From positions 12,071-76,070 of the forward strand of contig CAYQLT010000010.1 of assembly GCA_964418425.1 (NCBI GenBank): DNA of 64,000 bases. Direction: 5' to 3'. A model generated the notes under the pieces. The model saw only the letters and a program-made list of their open reading frames with translations, did not search any database and was not told the DNA's origin. The position numbers and the translations under genes are program-made. Numbering within the stretch: position 1 is the stretch's first letter; every line of letters starts with the position of its first letter. Of the stretch, positions 24,744 through 32,761 are shown piece after piece. The stretch is from CAYQLT01 sp964418425. GTDB lineage: Bacteria > Bacillota > Limnochordia > Limnochordales > Geochordaceae.

Positions 24744-25979
24744 TCACGCCGGCCGCCGTGCCCGGCCGCCGGGCTGCGGGCTTGCCAAAAGGTCGCGAAG
24801 CGCTTGCTGGTAGGGGAAGCTTCCGGGCTCGTAGGCGCAGCTCGGCTCCTCGGCCAGGGGGTCCCCCCAGAAGCCGAAGGCGCGCGAGCGTGACCCTCCG
24901 CAGACCGAGCGAAACTCGCAGCGCCCGCAGCGGCCGCCCAGCCGGTCCGGATCCCGCAGGGCCACAAAGAGCGGGGACAGGCGGTAGATCTCAGCCAGAT
25001 GCCTCTCCCGCACGTTGCCCGCCGAAAGAGGCAGAAAGCCGCTGGGATGCACCGTCCCCACGTGGGAGATGAAGACGAACCCGTGGCCGGCGTTGACGGA
25101 GAGGGGGGTTCGGCGAACGGGGAGCGGGGCGTCGAAGTCCACCTCGGGCGCCAGCTGCTCCAGGCGGGCACGCAGCGTCCGGTAGGTCTCCCCCAGGCCC
25201 AGCACCGAAGCGGCCGGAATGCCCAGATCCTCCAGGATCCGGCGCTGGAGGACCACCCGGCGGAAATGGTGCGCCTCGGTGGTCTTCAGCGAAACCAGCT
25301 TGTCGGCGTCGTACAGGAAGTTGAGGACGTCCTCGAACTGCTGCGGGGTCAGCTGCGCCAGCTGGCGGCCCCGCCCTGTGGGCACGAGAAAGAAGACGCT
25401 CCAGGTCATGGCGCCCAGCTCGCGCACCATCCGCAGGATTTCGGGGAGGTCGTCGAGGTTATGGGGTGTGACCGTGGTGTTGACCTGCACCTTAAACCCC
25501 AGCTGGCGCGCCGTTCGCCAGGCGTCCACGGTCCACCCGAACACCCCCTCCACCCCCCGGAAGCCGTCGTGCACGGCCGCGCGGGAGCCGTCCACGCTGA
25601 GCGACAGCGCCACCGCGCCCGCCTCCCGCAGCCGCCGCAGGTTGGCCTCGGTCAGGGCCGGCGTGCCCGAGGGGGAGACGGATACGGGAAGGCCCAGCTC
25701 GGCGCCCCGGCGCACCAGTTCGAAGAGATCCGGGCGCTTGAATGGGTCGCCGCCGGTCATGACGAAAAGAGGGGGCGGGGGCCCGAAGGAGGCAACCTGT
25801 TCCATGAGCCGGATACCCTCGTCGGTGGACAGCTCCCGGGGATCCCGGTGAGGGATGGCCTCGGCCCGGCAGTGGCGGCAGGCCAGGTCGCACGCCCGGG
25901 TGACCTCCCAGATGACGATGAACGGTCGGGAGTGCAGGTCATAACGGGCGTGCCGGATGGGCTGCTGGCGTTCGTGCAC
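24744..25979 (-). CDS. Radical SAM/SPASM protein of the TIGR04053 type
   Basis: The 411-residue protein opens with VIWEVTRACDLACRHCRAEA, giving the radical SAM [4Fe-4S] ligands C30, C34 and C37. The GGDP motif is VMTGGDPFKRPDL. A SPASM-like C-terminal cluster region is seen as GGRCGRCEFRSVCGG with a later Cys in EEPSCAY. The sequence most resembles the TIGR04053 family of PqqE-like proteins, whose substrates are unknown; a heme-modifying relative (AhbD, NirJ) is the main alternative. It is divergent from the epimerase gene, with a 116-base gap. No peptide substrate gene is visible nearby. Confidence 0.72.
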   Translation of the reverse strand: MHERQQPIRHARYDLHSRPFIVIWEVTRACDLACRHCRAEAIPHRDPRELSTDEGIRLMEQVASFGPPPPLFVMTGGDPFKRPDLFELVRRGAELGLPVSVSPSGTPALTEANLRRLREAGAVALSLSVDGSRAAVHDGFRGVEGVFGWTVDAWRTARQLGFKVQVNTTVTPHNLDDLPEILRMVRELGAMTWSVFFLVPTGRGRQLAQLTPQQFEDVLNFLYDADKLVSLKTTEAHHFRRVVLQRRILEDLGIPAASVLGLGETYRTLRARLEQLAPEVDFDAPLPVRRTPLSVNAGHGFVFISHVGTVHPSGFLPLSAGNVRERHLAEIYRLSPLFVALRDPDRLGGRCGRCEFRSVCGGSRSRAFGFWGDPLAEEPSCAYEPGSFPYQQALRDLLASPQPGGRARRPA

Positions 25980-26095
25980 GGCCTTTCGCTCCCCCGCCGG
26001 ACAGGATGGGACGGCTCTCTGTTCCCATTATCCCCGCAGCCGACCCCCACCGGACGTGACGGAGGTCACAACCTGCGGACGGGAGGGCGCTGGCG

Positions 26096-27109
26096 ATGCG
26101 GGTGATGGTGACCGGGGCCACGGGTTTTCTGGGTCGGCACCTGACCCGGGCCCTGGTGGAGGCAGGTCACCAGGTGACGGTGGTGCGCCGGCCCGGCTCC
26201 CGAACGGATCACCTGGAGGCCCTTGGGGTTCGCCAGGTGATCGCCGACCTCGCGGAGCCGGATGCGCTGCGAGGGTGCATGGAGGGCATGGAGGTGGTCT
26301 TCCACGTGGCCGGCGACCTCTCGTGGTGGCGTGGCCACCGCGCCCGCCAGTGGGCCGTCAACGTGGAGGGCACCCGCCGGGTGGTCGTCGAGGCCCTGCG
26401 GGCCGGGGTGCGCCGGCTGGTCTACACCAGCTCTGTGGCCGCTGTCGGCTTCCCCGAAAGCGGGACGGTGGCCGACGAGACCTTTCCCTTCAACGGGTAC
26501 CGGCTGGGCATCCAGTACGCCATCTCCAAGTGGGAAGGCGAGCAGAGGGTTCAGGAGGGCGTCCGGCGGGGCCTGGACGCGGTCATCGTCAACCCGGCCA
26601 CCGTCCTCGGGGACGACGCCCCCCGCCCGGGCTCCCTGGTGGAACGGGTGCTGCGCGGGCGCATGCCCGCCTGGGCCGATGGCGGAACCACCTTCTGCCA
26701 CATCGACGACGTGGTGGCGGGCCACCTGGCGGCCGCCGAGCGGGGCCGAACCGGCGAGCGCTACATCCTCGGGGGACGCCATGCCACCTACCGCCAGCTC
26801 ATCGAGGCCCTGGCGCAGGCGGCCGGTGTGGCGCCCCCCAGGCGACGGGTGCCGACCTGGGCCGTGCGGGTTGGCGCCTGGGCCTTGGAGACGGCCGCGC
26901 GGCTTCACGGCCGGGAGCCTCCCCTCACCCGCGACCACGCCCGGCTGGCCGGCCGGGAGCTGTATTACAGTTCGGACAAGGCGTGCCGGGAGCTGGGCTA
27001 TGCGGTCTGTTCCCTGGAACGCATGGTCGAAGATGCCGTGCGGCGATGGCGTGACCGGGCCTGCCGGGCGTCCGAGCGGGGCGCCGAACCCCCCGGTCGG
27101 GCCCTGTGA
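26096..27109 (+). CDS. NAD(P)-dependent epimerase/reductase (dihydroflavonol reductase-like)
   Basis: This 337-residue protein of the extended short-chain dehydrogenase family has VTGATGFLGRHLTRAL (cofactor loop) at residues 5-20. It has the Ser-Tyr-Lys catalytic set in YTSSVAAVG and YAISKWEGE, and a YILGGRHATYRQLIEAL segment typical of the dihydroflavonol-4-reductase-like subfamily. In bacteria such proteins often act on sterol, isoprenoid or sugar intermediates; the substrate here is unknown. It overlaps the frame of the next gene's leader but the true acetoacetyl-CoA synthetase start is 42 bases after its stop, with its own ribosome site. Confidence 0.85.
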   Translation: MRVMVTGATGFLGRHLTRALVEAGHQVTVVRRPGSRTDHLEALGVRQVIADLAEPDALRGCMEGMEVVFHVAGDLSWWRGHRARQWAVNVEGTRRVVVEALRAGVRRLVYTSSVAAVGFPESGTVADETFPFNGYRLGIQYAISKWEGEQRVQEGVRRGLDAVIVNPATVLGDDAPRPGSLVERVLRGRMPAWADGGTTFCHIDDVVAGHLAAAERGRTGERYILGGRHATYRQLIEALAQAAGVAPPRRRVPTWAVRVGAWALETAARLHGREPPLTRDHARLAGRELYYSSDKACRELGYAVCSLERMVEDAVRRWRDRACRASERGAEPPGRAL

Positions 27110-27150
27110 GGGGGTCGGGCGCCGATGCCGGAGGAGAAGGAGGGGCAAGC

Positions 27151-29145
27151 ATGGGAGATGCCCGAAGCGTTGCCGAAGGAACCCTTCTCTGGGAGCCCTC
27201 GCAGCGGGACCGGGAGCGTTCCAACATGGCCCGTTACCTGCGCTGGCTGAAGCAGAGCCGGGGGCTGGAGTTCGGTTCCTACGATGCTTTGTGGCAGTGG
27301 TCGGTGACGGACCTGGAGGGCTTCTGGGGCTCCGTCTGGGAGTTCTTCGGGGTTCGAGCCCGCCGCCCCTACAGCCGGGTGCTGGCCGAGCGGCGCATGC
27401 CGGGGGCGCGGTGGTTCGAGGGGGCGCTTCTCAACTACGCGGAGCACGCGCTGTGGCGGCGCGACGGGCACCCGGCCCTGGTGTTCGCTTCCGAGCAGGG
27501 GTCTTTGGTGGAGATCAGCTACGGGGAGCTCTACCGGCAGGTGGCGGCGGCGGCTCGAGGGCTCCGGGCGCTGGGGGTGCGGCGGGGTGACCGGGTCGTG
27601 GCCTATATGCCCAACATCCCCCAGACCGTGGTGGCTTTCCTGGCCACGGCCAGCCTGGGGGCGATATGGTCCAGCTGTGCCCCGGAGTTCGGGGTGCGCA
27701 GCGTGGTGGATCGCTTCTTGCAGATCGAGCCGGCCGTGCTGCTGGCGGTGGACGGTTACCGCTACAACGGCCGACCGTACGACCGCAGGGAGGTGCTGGC
27801 CGAGATCCGCCGCCAGCTCCCCTCCCTGAAGGCGACCGTGCTGGTGCCCTACCTCCATCCGGACGCCGGCCTGCAGGGGGTGCCGGGCGCCCGGCTGTGG
27901 GACGAGGTGGTCTCGCAGGGCGCGGATGCCATCGACTTCGAGCCGGTTCCCTTCGACCACCCGCTGTGGGTGCTCTACTCGTCGGGCACCACGGGGCTGC
28001 CCAAGGCCATCGTGCACGGCCACGGGGGCATCCTCCTGGAACATCTGAAGGCCGCCTCGCTGCACCTGGACCTGACCCCGGACGACCGCTTCTTCTGGTT
28101 TACGACCACGGGGTGGATGATGTGGAATTTCCTGATTGGCGGCCTTCTGTTGGGCTTGACCGTGCTGCTTTACGATGGCAGCCCGGCGTACCCGGACCTG
28201 AACGCCCTGTGGCGCTTTGCCGAACAGACCGGCATGACCTACTTCGGCACCAGCGCGCCGTACCTTCTCACCTGCATGAAGGAGGGGTTGGAACCGGGGC
28301 GTCGCTTCGACCTGGGCCGCCTGCGCGCGGTGGGCTCGACGGGCGCACCTCTGACTCCCGAGGGGTTCCGGTGGGTCTACGAGCACGTCAAGGAGGACCT
28401 GCTCCTGGGGTCCATCAGCGGGGGCACGGACCTGTGCACGGCCTTCGTCGGCTCTTGCCCCCTGCTGCCGGTGCGGGCGGGGGAGATCCAGTGCCGCATG
28501 CTGGGGGCGCGGGTGGAGGCGTTTGACGAGGCGGGCCGTTCCCTCACGGGGGAGGTGGGGGAGCTGGTCATCACCGAGCCCATGCCCTCCATGCCCCTTT
28601 TCTTCTGGAACGACCCGGACGGGCGGCGCCTGCAGGAAAGCTACTTCTCCATGTACCCGGGCGTGTGGCGGCACGGGGACTGGATCAAGATCACGGAGCG
28701 GGGCAGCTGCGTCATCTACGGCCGTTCCGACTCCACCCTCAACCGGGGCGGCGTGCGGATGGGCACCAGCGAGTTTTACCGGGTGGTGGAGGAGCTTCCG
28801 GAGGTGGCCGACAGCCTGGTGGTGGACACGGGCCGGCTGGGGGAGGAAGGAAGGCTTTTCCTGTTCGTGGTCCTGCGGGCAGGAGCCTCGCTGGACGAGG
28901 GCCTGCGGGCCCGGATCCGTGAGCGGCTGCGGCGGGAGCTGTCGCCTCGCCACGTCCCCGACGAGATCTACGCCATTGCCGAGGTGCCCCGCACCCTCAA
29001 CGGCAAGAAGATGGAGGTGCCCGTGAAGCGGATCCTCAGCGGGACGCCGGTGGAGAAGGCGGTCAGCCGGGACGCCATGAGCAACCCACAGGCCCTGAAT
29101 TTCTTCGTGGAGCTGGCCCAAAAGCTGGCAAGCCCCGCCCCATAG
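27151..29145 (+). CDS. Acetoacetyl-CoA synthetase
   Basis: This AMP-forming ligase has 664 residues. The ATP-binding loop is YSSGTTGLPKAIVHGHGG and the A8-type motif near the end is PRTLNGKKMEVPVKRIL with the catalytic Lys. The length and the segments DALWQWSVTDLEGFW, ARWFEGALLNYAE and WMMWNFLIGGLLLG fit AacS, which activates acetoacetate to acetoacetyl-CoA, over the shorter Acs acetyl-CoA synthetase. ATG 27151 follows AAGGAGGGG. It would allow use of ketone-body or PHB-derived acetoacetate. It sits after the epimerase and is probably in the same transcript. Confidence 0.88.
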   Translation: MGDARSVAEGTLLWEPSQRDRERSNMARYLRWLKQSRGLEFGSYDALWQWSVTDLEGFWGSVWEFFGVRARRPYSRVLAERRMPGARWFEGALLNYAEHALWRRDGHPALVFASEQGSLVEISYGELYRQVAAAARGLRALGVRRGDRVVAYMPNIPQTVVAFLATASLGAIWSSCAPEFGVRSVVDRFLQIEPAVLLAVDGYRYNGRPYDRREVLAEIRRQLPSLKATVLVPYLHPDAGLQGVPGARLWDEVVSQGADAIDFEPVPFDHPLWVLYSSGTTGLPKAIVHGHGGILLEHLKAASLHLDLTPDDRFFWFTTTGWMMWNFLIGGLLLGLTVLLYDGSPAYPDLNALWRFAEQTGMTYFGTSAPYLLTCMKEGLEPGRRFDLGRLRAVGSTGAPLTPEGFRWVYEHVKEDLLLGSISGGTDLCTAFVGSCPLLPVRAGEIQCRMLGARVEAFDEAGRSLTGEVGELVITEPMPSMPLFFWNDPDGRRLQESYFSMYPGVWRHGDWIKITERGSCVIYGRSDSTLNRGGVRMGTSEFYRVVEELPEVADSLVVDTGRLGEEGRLFLFVVLRAGASLDEGLRARIRERLRRELSPRHVPDEIYAIAEVPRTLNGKKMEVPVKRILSGTPVEKAVSRDAMSNPQALNFFVELAQKLASPAP

Positions 29146-29149
29146 CCGG

Positions 29150-29443
29150 TCAGGAGCGCCCCAGCGCCGCTTTTCCCAGCCCGTAGATGCCGCTGGCCGC
29201 AGCCCCCAGTTGAAGCCCCTGGACGAGTGCCTGCCGAAGCGCACCCGAAGGGAGCTCGCCGGCGGAGGGGCCGGCGAAGAGGTAGGCGTTGAGGGCGTTC
29301 AAGGCGGCGCTGAGGGCCAGCACGCTGACGGGCACCACCACCTGCTTGACGAGATGGGGGCTTGCGCCCAGGCGGGCGGCTGCCTCCTTGATCAGTTCCG
29401 TGAGCACGATGACCAGGCCGATGACCACCGCGGCATCGAGCAC
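29150..29443 (-). CDS. Small membrane protein, holin-like
   Basis: 97 residues. Hydrophobic segments at about 5-20, 35-55 and 70-92 are separated by short turns. The C-terminal part LVQGLQLGAAASGIYGLGKA resembles the last helix of phage holins of the bacteriophage-holin class, but no endolysin lies beside it. The start is GTG 29443 behind GGAGGTGAG. It may be a domesticated phage gene or an unrelated membrane protein. It is convergent with acetoacetyl-CoA synthetase, separated by only 4 bases. Confidence 0.55.
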   Translation of the reverse strand: MLDAAVVIGLVIVLTELIKEAAARLGASPHLVKQVVVPVSVLALSAALNALNAYLFAGPSAGELPSGALRQALVQGLQLGAAASGIYGLGKAALGRS

Positions 29444-29503
29444 GGGTTCTCACCTCCGCCGGAGGGATCGCAGGAGGGGTTCGTGGGGGACAGGCAGAAT
29501 CCT

Positions 29504-29530
29504 CCATATCTGTATGAGACTCTCATATGG
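29504..29530. promoter_or_regulatory. AT-rich palindromic site in a GC-rich intergenic region
   Basis: A 13-base palindrome ATGAGACTCTCAT (29514-29526) lies inside a wider inverted repeat CCATAT...ATATGG (29504-29530). In DNA this GC-rich, such an AT-rich palindrome looks like an operator or a divergent promoter core. The holin-like gene starts 61 bases to the left and the SirB1 gene 254 bases to the right. The remaining region to 29783 contains no gene I can support, though a Pro/Ser-rich frame on the minus strand is discussed below. Confidence 0.42.
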
Positions 29531-29783
29531 CAGGGCGCGCCCCTTGTTTCGTTCCGAGGCCGGCCTGGCCCGTTTCGCAGGCGGGGCGCGCTTTTTGGAG
29601 GCCGGCACCGGCCCGGAGGTGCGTGCGGTGGGTGGCTTGGGCGCCGGGGAGACGGGCGTCTGCTCCGTCGAGGCGGTCGTGGGCGTGCGGGGGCGGGGTT
29701 GTGGGCCGGTCGAACCGGCGCTTTCGGACCTGGCGGAGACCGCCGGCAGTTGGTAAGGTGAAAGGGGAGGCAGGCGAGCCACG

Positions 29784-30710
29784 GTGAACCGTCCTCTCTC
29801 GCCCGCGCAGATGCAGGCGCTGGTCAAGCTCCTGGGCGACCCCGGCGAGCGCACCGTCCGGATGGTTCGGGAGCGGCTGCTGCAGGCCGGGCCGGCGGCC
29901 CTTCCGTGGGTGGCGCGGGCGGCCTCCAGCGAACCGGACCCGGTGGTGCGGGGCCGAGCCCGGCTTTTGTTGGAGGAGATGCGGTTCGCCGAACTCCAGC
30001 GTCGCCTGGCACAGCTGGCGAGCCGAAGCGACGCGGAGTTCGACCTGGAAGAGGGGCTGTTCGTGGTGGCCCGGGCCCGCTACCCCGAGCTGTCCGAGGA
30101 GCCCTATCGCCTGCGGCTGGCGGATATGGCGAGCGAGCTGGCCCGCCGGCAGATCGCCCGCATGTCCCCGGGGGAGGCCGCCGCGGCGGTCAACCGTTAC
30201 CTGTTCGTGGAGCAGGCCTTTCGCTCCAACGAGGCCCACTATTACGACCCCGACAATGTCTGTATCAACCAGGTGCTGGACCGCCGGATGGGCATCAGCA
30301 TCTCCCTGGCGGCCCTGTATCTTCTGGTGGCGCGGCGGGCCGGCTTTTCGGTGCACGGCGTCTCCCTGCCCGGCCGCTTCGTGATCGGCATACCCGCACC
30401 TGCACCCCTCTGGGTGGATCCCTCCCGAGGCGGGCGGGCTCTTTCCCGCCACGACCTGGTGGCCATCGCCCGGGAAGCGGGGCACCAGTTTGACGAGAGC
30501 ATGCTGGCGCCGGTCAGCGCCCGGGAGATGGTGGCCCGCATGCTCGCCCACCTCATGCGGGTGTACGCGCTCACCTCCCAGGCGGTTTCGGCGCAGCGGC
30601 TGGAGCAGCTGTTGAAGATCGTCAACCGGCGCGGCGCACCCCCTGACCAGGGCCCGGCCAGCTCGTCCTCGCGCCCCTCGTCGGCCTCTTCGGAGGGGCG
30701 ACCGGTCTGA
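29784..30710 (+). CDS. SirB1 family transglutaminase-like protein
   Basis: This 308-residue protein contains the SirB1/transglutaminase-like region at about residues 95-270: VEQAFRSNEAHYYDPDNVCIN, QVLDRRMGISISLAALYLLVARRAG and FVIGIPAPAPLWVDPSRGG. The family is widely found in bacteria, has an unproven biochemical function, and keeps the Cys in the DNVCIN segment and His in VHGVSLPG at putative catalytic positions. The first 90 residues are helical HEAT-like sequence. GTG 29784 has GGGGAGGCAGGCGAGCC upstream. The tail is Ser/Pro-rich. It ends 14 bases before the DUF84 gene. Confidence 0.82.
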   Translation: MNRPLSPAQMQALVKLLGDPGERTVRMVRERLLQAGPAALPWVARAASSEPDPVVRGRARLLLEEMRFAELQRRLAQLASRSDAEFDLEEGLFVVARARYPELSEEPYRLRLADMASELARRQIARMSPGEAAAAVNRYLFVEQAFRSNEAHYYDPDNVCINQVLDRRMGISISLAALYLLVARRAGFSVHGVSLPGRFVIGIPAPAPLWVDPSRGGRALSRHDLVAIAREAGHQFDESMLAPVSAREMVARMLAHLMRVYALTSQAVSAQRLEQLLKIVNRRGAPPDQGPASSSSRPSSASSEGRPV

Positions 30711-30724
30711 CCCCGCAGCCGCTT

Positions 30725-31267
30725 GTGGCCGTCGGATCCACAAACCCGGCCAAGGTCGGGCCCGTCCGCTCCGTCTTCGCCCGCCTGATGCCGGGTTGCC
30801 GGGTGGTGGCGGTGGCGGTGCCAAGCGGTGTGGCCAGCCAGCCCACCTCGCTGGCCATGACCCGGGATGGAGCGGTGCGACGCGGGCAGGCGGCGCTGCG
30901 GGCGGTGCCGCAGGCCCTCTTCGGTGTGGGTGTGGAAGGCGGCGTGGATTTCGACCTCGGGGGGCGGCCGTGGCTGGTGACGGTGGCGGCGGTGGCCGAT
31001 CCCAGCGGTCAGGTGACCACGGGAGAAGGAATGCGGTTGCAGTTGCCCGAACGTTTCGCGCAGCCCCTGCGGGAAGGCCAGGAGCTGGCCCGGCTGGTGG
31101 ATGAGGCGTTTGGGGTGAGCGGGTCGCGGACAGACCCCGGGGCGGTGGGCCACCTGACCCGGGGGGTGGTAACCCGGCGGCTTTTGGTGAAGGTGGCGGT
31201 GGCCGCCGCGCTGGCGCCCCGGTTACACCCCGAGCTGTATGCGCACTTTCGGGGAAGCGGCTCCTGA
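30725..31267 (+). CDS. DUF84 inosine/xanthosine triphosphatase
   Basis: This 180-residue protein begins with VAVGSTNPAKVGPVRSVFARL, the nucleotide-binding start of the YjjX/DUF84 family. It keeps GVEGGVDFDLG in the middle, which matches the metal-binding acidic segment, and has the length of the family (170-190). These enzymes hydrolyse ITP or XTP to keep the nucleotide pool clean. GTG 30725 directly follows the SirB1 gene, so the two are probably co-transcribed. The catalytic specificity is inferred from family only. Confidence 0.82.
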   Translation: MAVGSTNPAKVGPVRSVFARLMPGCRVVAVAVPSGVASQPTSLAMTRDGAVRRGQAALRAVPQALFGVGVEGGVDFDLGGRPWLVTVAAVADPSGQVTTGEGMRLQLPERFAQPLREGQELARLVDEAFGVSGSRTDPGAVGHLTRGVVTRRLLVKVAVAAALAPRLHPELYAHFRGSGS

Positions 31268-31273
31268 GGCGGT

Positions 31274-31301
31274 TTGACATCTCCCCGCCCGACGGTACAA
31301 T
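31274..31301 (+). promoter_or_regulatory. Sigma-A-type promoter upstream of the cox operon
   Basis: TTGACA (31274-31279), 16-base spacer and TACAAT (31296-31301) give a good match. The coxG start is 275 bases downstream of the -10 box, so an untranslated leader of nearly 270 bases would result. It is the best promoter candidate for the entire cox cluster. Confidence 0.6.
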
Positions 31302-31312
31302 TAGTAACCGGT

Positions 31313-31330
31313 GCGAGCATGGCAGCTCGC
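31313..31330 (+). repeat. Hairpin at the predicted transcript start
   Basis: GCGAGC (31313-31318) and GCTCGC (31325-31330) pair perfectly around a 6-base loop, about 5 bases after the expected +1. It may be an operator or a 5' stabilising hairpin. The 31331-31576 leader shows no recognised riboswitch; I compared it by eye with Moco and cobalamin motifs and saw no match. Confidence 0.45.
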
Positions 31331-31576
31331 CGCTTCGTCGTCCGCGGGGAAGCTGACGGGTCGGCTCGGGCTCCATCCGGCCACCCACCCGGAGAAGCGG
31401 CCCACCGAGAGAAGCGGCGGTGCCTTCACCCCCGGGTATGATTCCAGCAAGACGGGCTGTCGGGTCGCCGCAGCGGGACGTGGCCGCCTGCATCCCCGCC
31501 GCCGTTCCCCCGGCGAAGAGAACGTAGCCGGCGGAAACGGTATCCGCCCTGGATACCCGGGAGGTGCGAGCCAGCG

Positions 31577-32050
31577 GTGCAAGTTCAGTACCGTCATGAG
31601 TATGCGGCTCCCGTCGCGCTGGTTTGGGACGTGCTTTTGGATCCCGAGGTATTGAGTAAGCGCCTGCCCGGATGTAAAGGGTTGCAGCCGGTGGAGCCGG
31701 GAGTGTATGACGCCACCATGGAGCTGGCGGTGGGTCCCGTGAAGGGGACCTTCGGCGGCCGGGTGCGGGTGGCCGACCTTGAGCCTCCTCACAGCTACCG
31801 CCTCTCGGTGGAAGGCGGAGGGGGCCCGGGGCAGGTTCGAGGGCAGGGGCTCATCCGGCTGCAGCAGGGGACCGACGGGCGCACGGTGGTGGACGTGACC
31901 GGCGACGTGACCGTGACGGGCATGCTGGCCGGGGTCGGGCAGCGCCTGTTGGGCGGCGTGGCCCGCATGATGATCGGTCAGTTCTTCAAATCCCTGGAGC
32001 AGGATGTGGTGGACCGCTTGAGGTTTCCGGGGGCCGCGGCGGGGGCCTGA
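31577..32050 (+). CDS. coxG: CoxG-type SRPBCC protein
   Basis: A 157-residue protein of the CoxG (carbon monoxide dehydrogenase subunit G) family within the SRPBCC fold. The start QVQYRHEYAAPVALVWDVLLDPEVLSKRLPG and the motif LRLPGC-like GCKGLQPVEPGVYDATMELAVGPVKGTFGG are characteristic. It is thought to help anchor or mature the enzyme at the membrane. GTG 31577 follows GGGAGGTGCG. It is first in the cox cluster, in front of coxS, coxL and coxM. The gap to coxS is 164 bases and holds no gene. Confidence 0.85.
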   Translation: MQVQYRHEYAAPVALVWDVLLDPEVLSKRLPGCKGLQPVEPGVYDATMELAVGPVKGTFGGRVRVADLEPPHSYRLSVEGGGGPGQVRGQGLIRLQQGTDGRTVVDVTGDVTVTGMLAGVGQRLLGGVARMMIGQFFKSLEQDVVDRLRFPGAAAGA

Positions 32051-32214
32051 CCGGCCAGGCGATGGGGGCGGCCTGGGGCCGGGCGTGCGTGGGAGTTTTG
32101 GGGCGGCGGCGACAGCTGCTGGGGTGCCGGGCAGGGAGGGGGGTCGGGTCGGGTCGGATCCGCCAGCGGCACCCCCGGTGAAGGGATTATCAGCAGAGGC
32201 GGGGTGAGGCGGCG

Positions 32215-32733
32215 TTGAAGCAGAGGGTCTCCATCATCGTCAATGGGGTCAGCTACACCCACGAGGTGGAGCCACGGTTACTTTTGGTGCACTATCTTCG
32301 CGACGTGCTCGGGCTCACCGGCACCCACGTGGGCTGCGACACCAGCCAGTGCGGAGCGTGCACCGTGCTGCTGGACGGCAGGGCCGTCAAGTCGTGCACG
32401 GTGCTGGCGGTGCAGGCCGACGGTTCGCAGGTGATCACCATCGAGGGCCTGGCCTCCGATGGCCAGCTCCATCCCGTTCAGCAGGCTTTCTGGGACAACC
32501 ACGGCCTGCAGTGTGGTTTTTGCACGCCCGGCATGATCCTGGCCGCCGTGCAGCTGCTCAACGACCAGCCCGATCCCACCGAGGAGCAGATCCGCCAGGG
32601 GCTGGAGGGTAACCTGTGCCGCTGCACAGGGTACCAAAACATCGTGAAGGCGGTGCGAGCGGCGGCTTCCCTGTCCGCATCCAACAGCCCGTCCGGCAAA
32701 GCGTTCGGGCCGTCGGGCGCAACGTCCCGGTAG
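32215..32733 (+). CDS. coxS: CO dehydrogenase-type small subunit, 2x[2Fe-2S]
   Basis: The 172-residue protein has the ferredoxin-type cluster C41, C46, C49, C61 and the second cluster C100, C103, C135, C137 (QCGFCTPGM and NLCRCTGY). It is the usual small subunit of molybdenum hydroxylases and passes electrons from the Mo site to FAD. The start is TTG 32215 behind GAGGCGGGGTGAGG. The C-terminal 20 residues are Ser/Gly-rich and variable. It precedes coxL by 28 bases. Confidence 0.9.
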   Translation: MKQRVSIIVNGVSYTHEVEPRLLLVHYLRDVLGLTGTHVGCDTSQCGACTVLLDGRAVKSCTVLAVQADGSQVITIEGLASDGQLHPVQQAFWDNHGLQCGFCTPGMILAAVQLLNDQPDPTEEQIRQGLEGNLCRCTGYQNIVKAVRAAASLSASNSPSGKAFGPSGATSR

Positions 32734-32761
32734 ACCGACGGAGGGGAGTGAACGCGGGGCT

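Noticed and set aside
22187..25171. Minus-strand frame of nearly 1000 codons opposite the CLC gene
   Set aside because: His/Pro/Gly-rich shadow; the CLC protein has all family motifs on the plus strand.
31308..31576. Moco or cobalamin riboswitch in the cox leader
   Set aside because: The conserved cores of those motifs are not seen by eye; a covariance search would be needed to decide.
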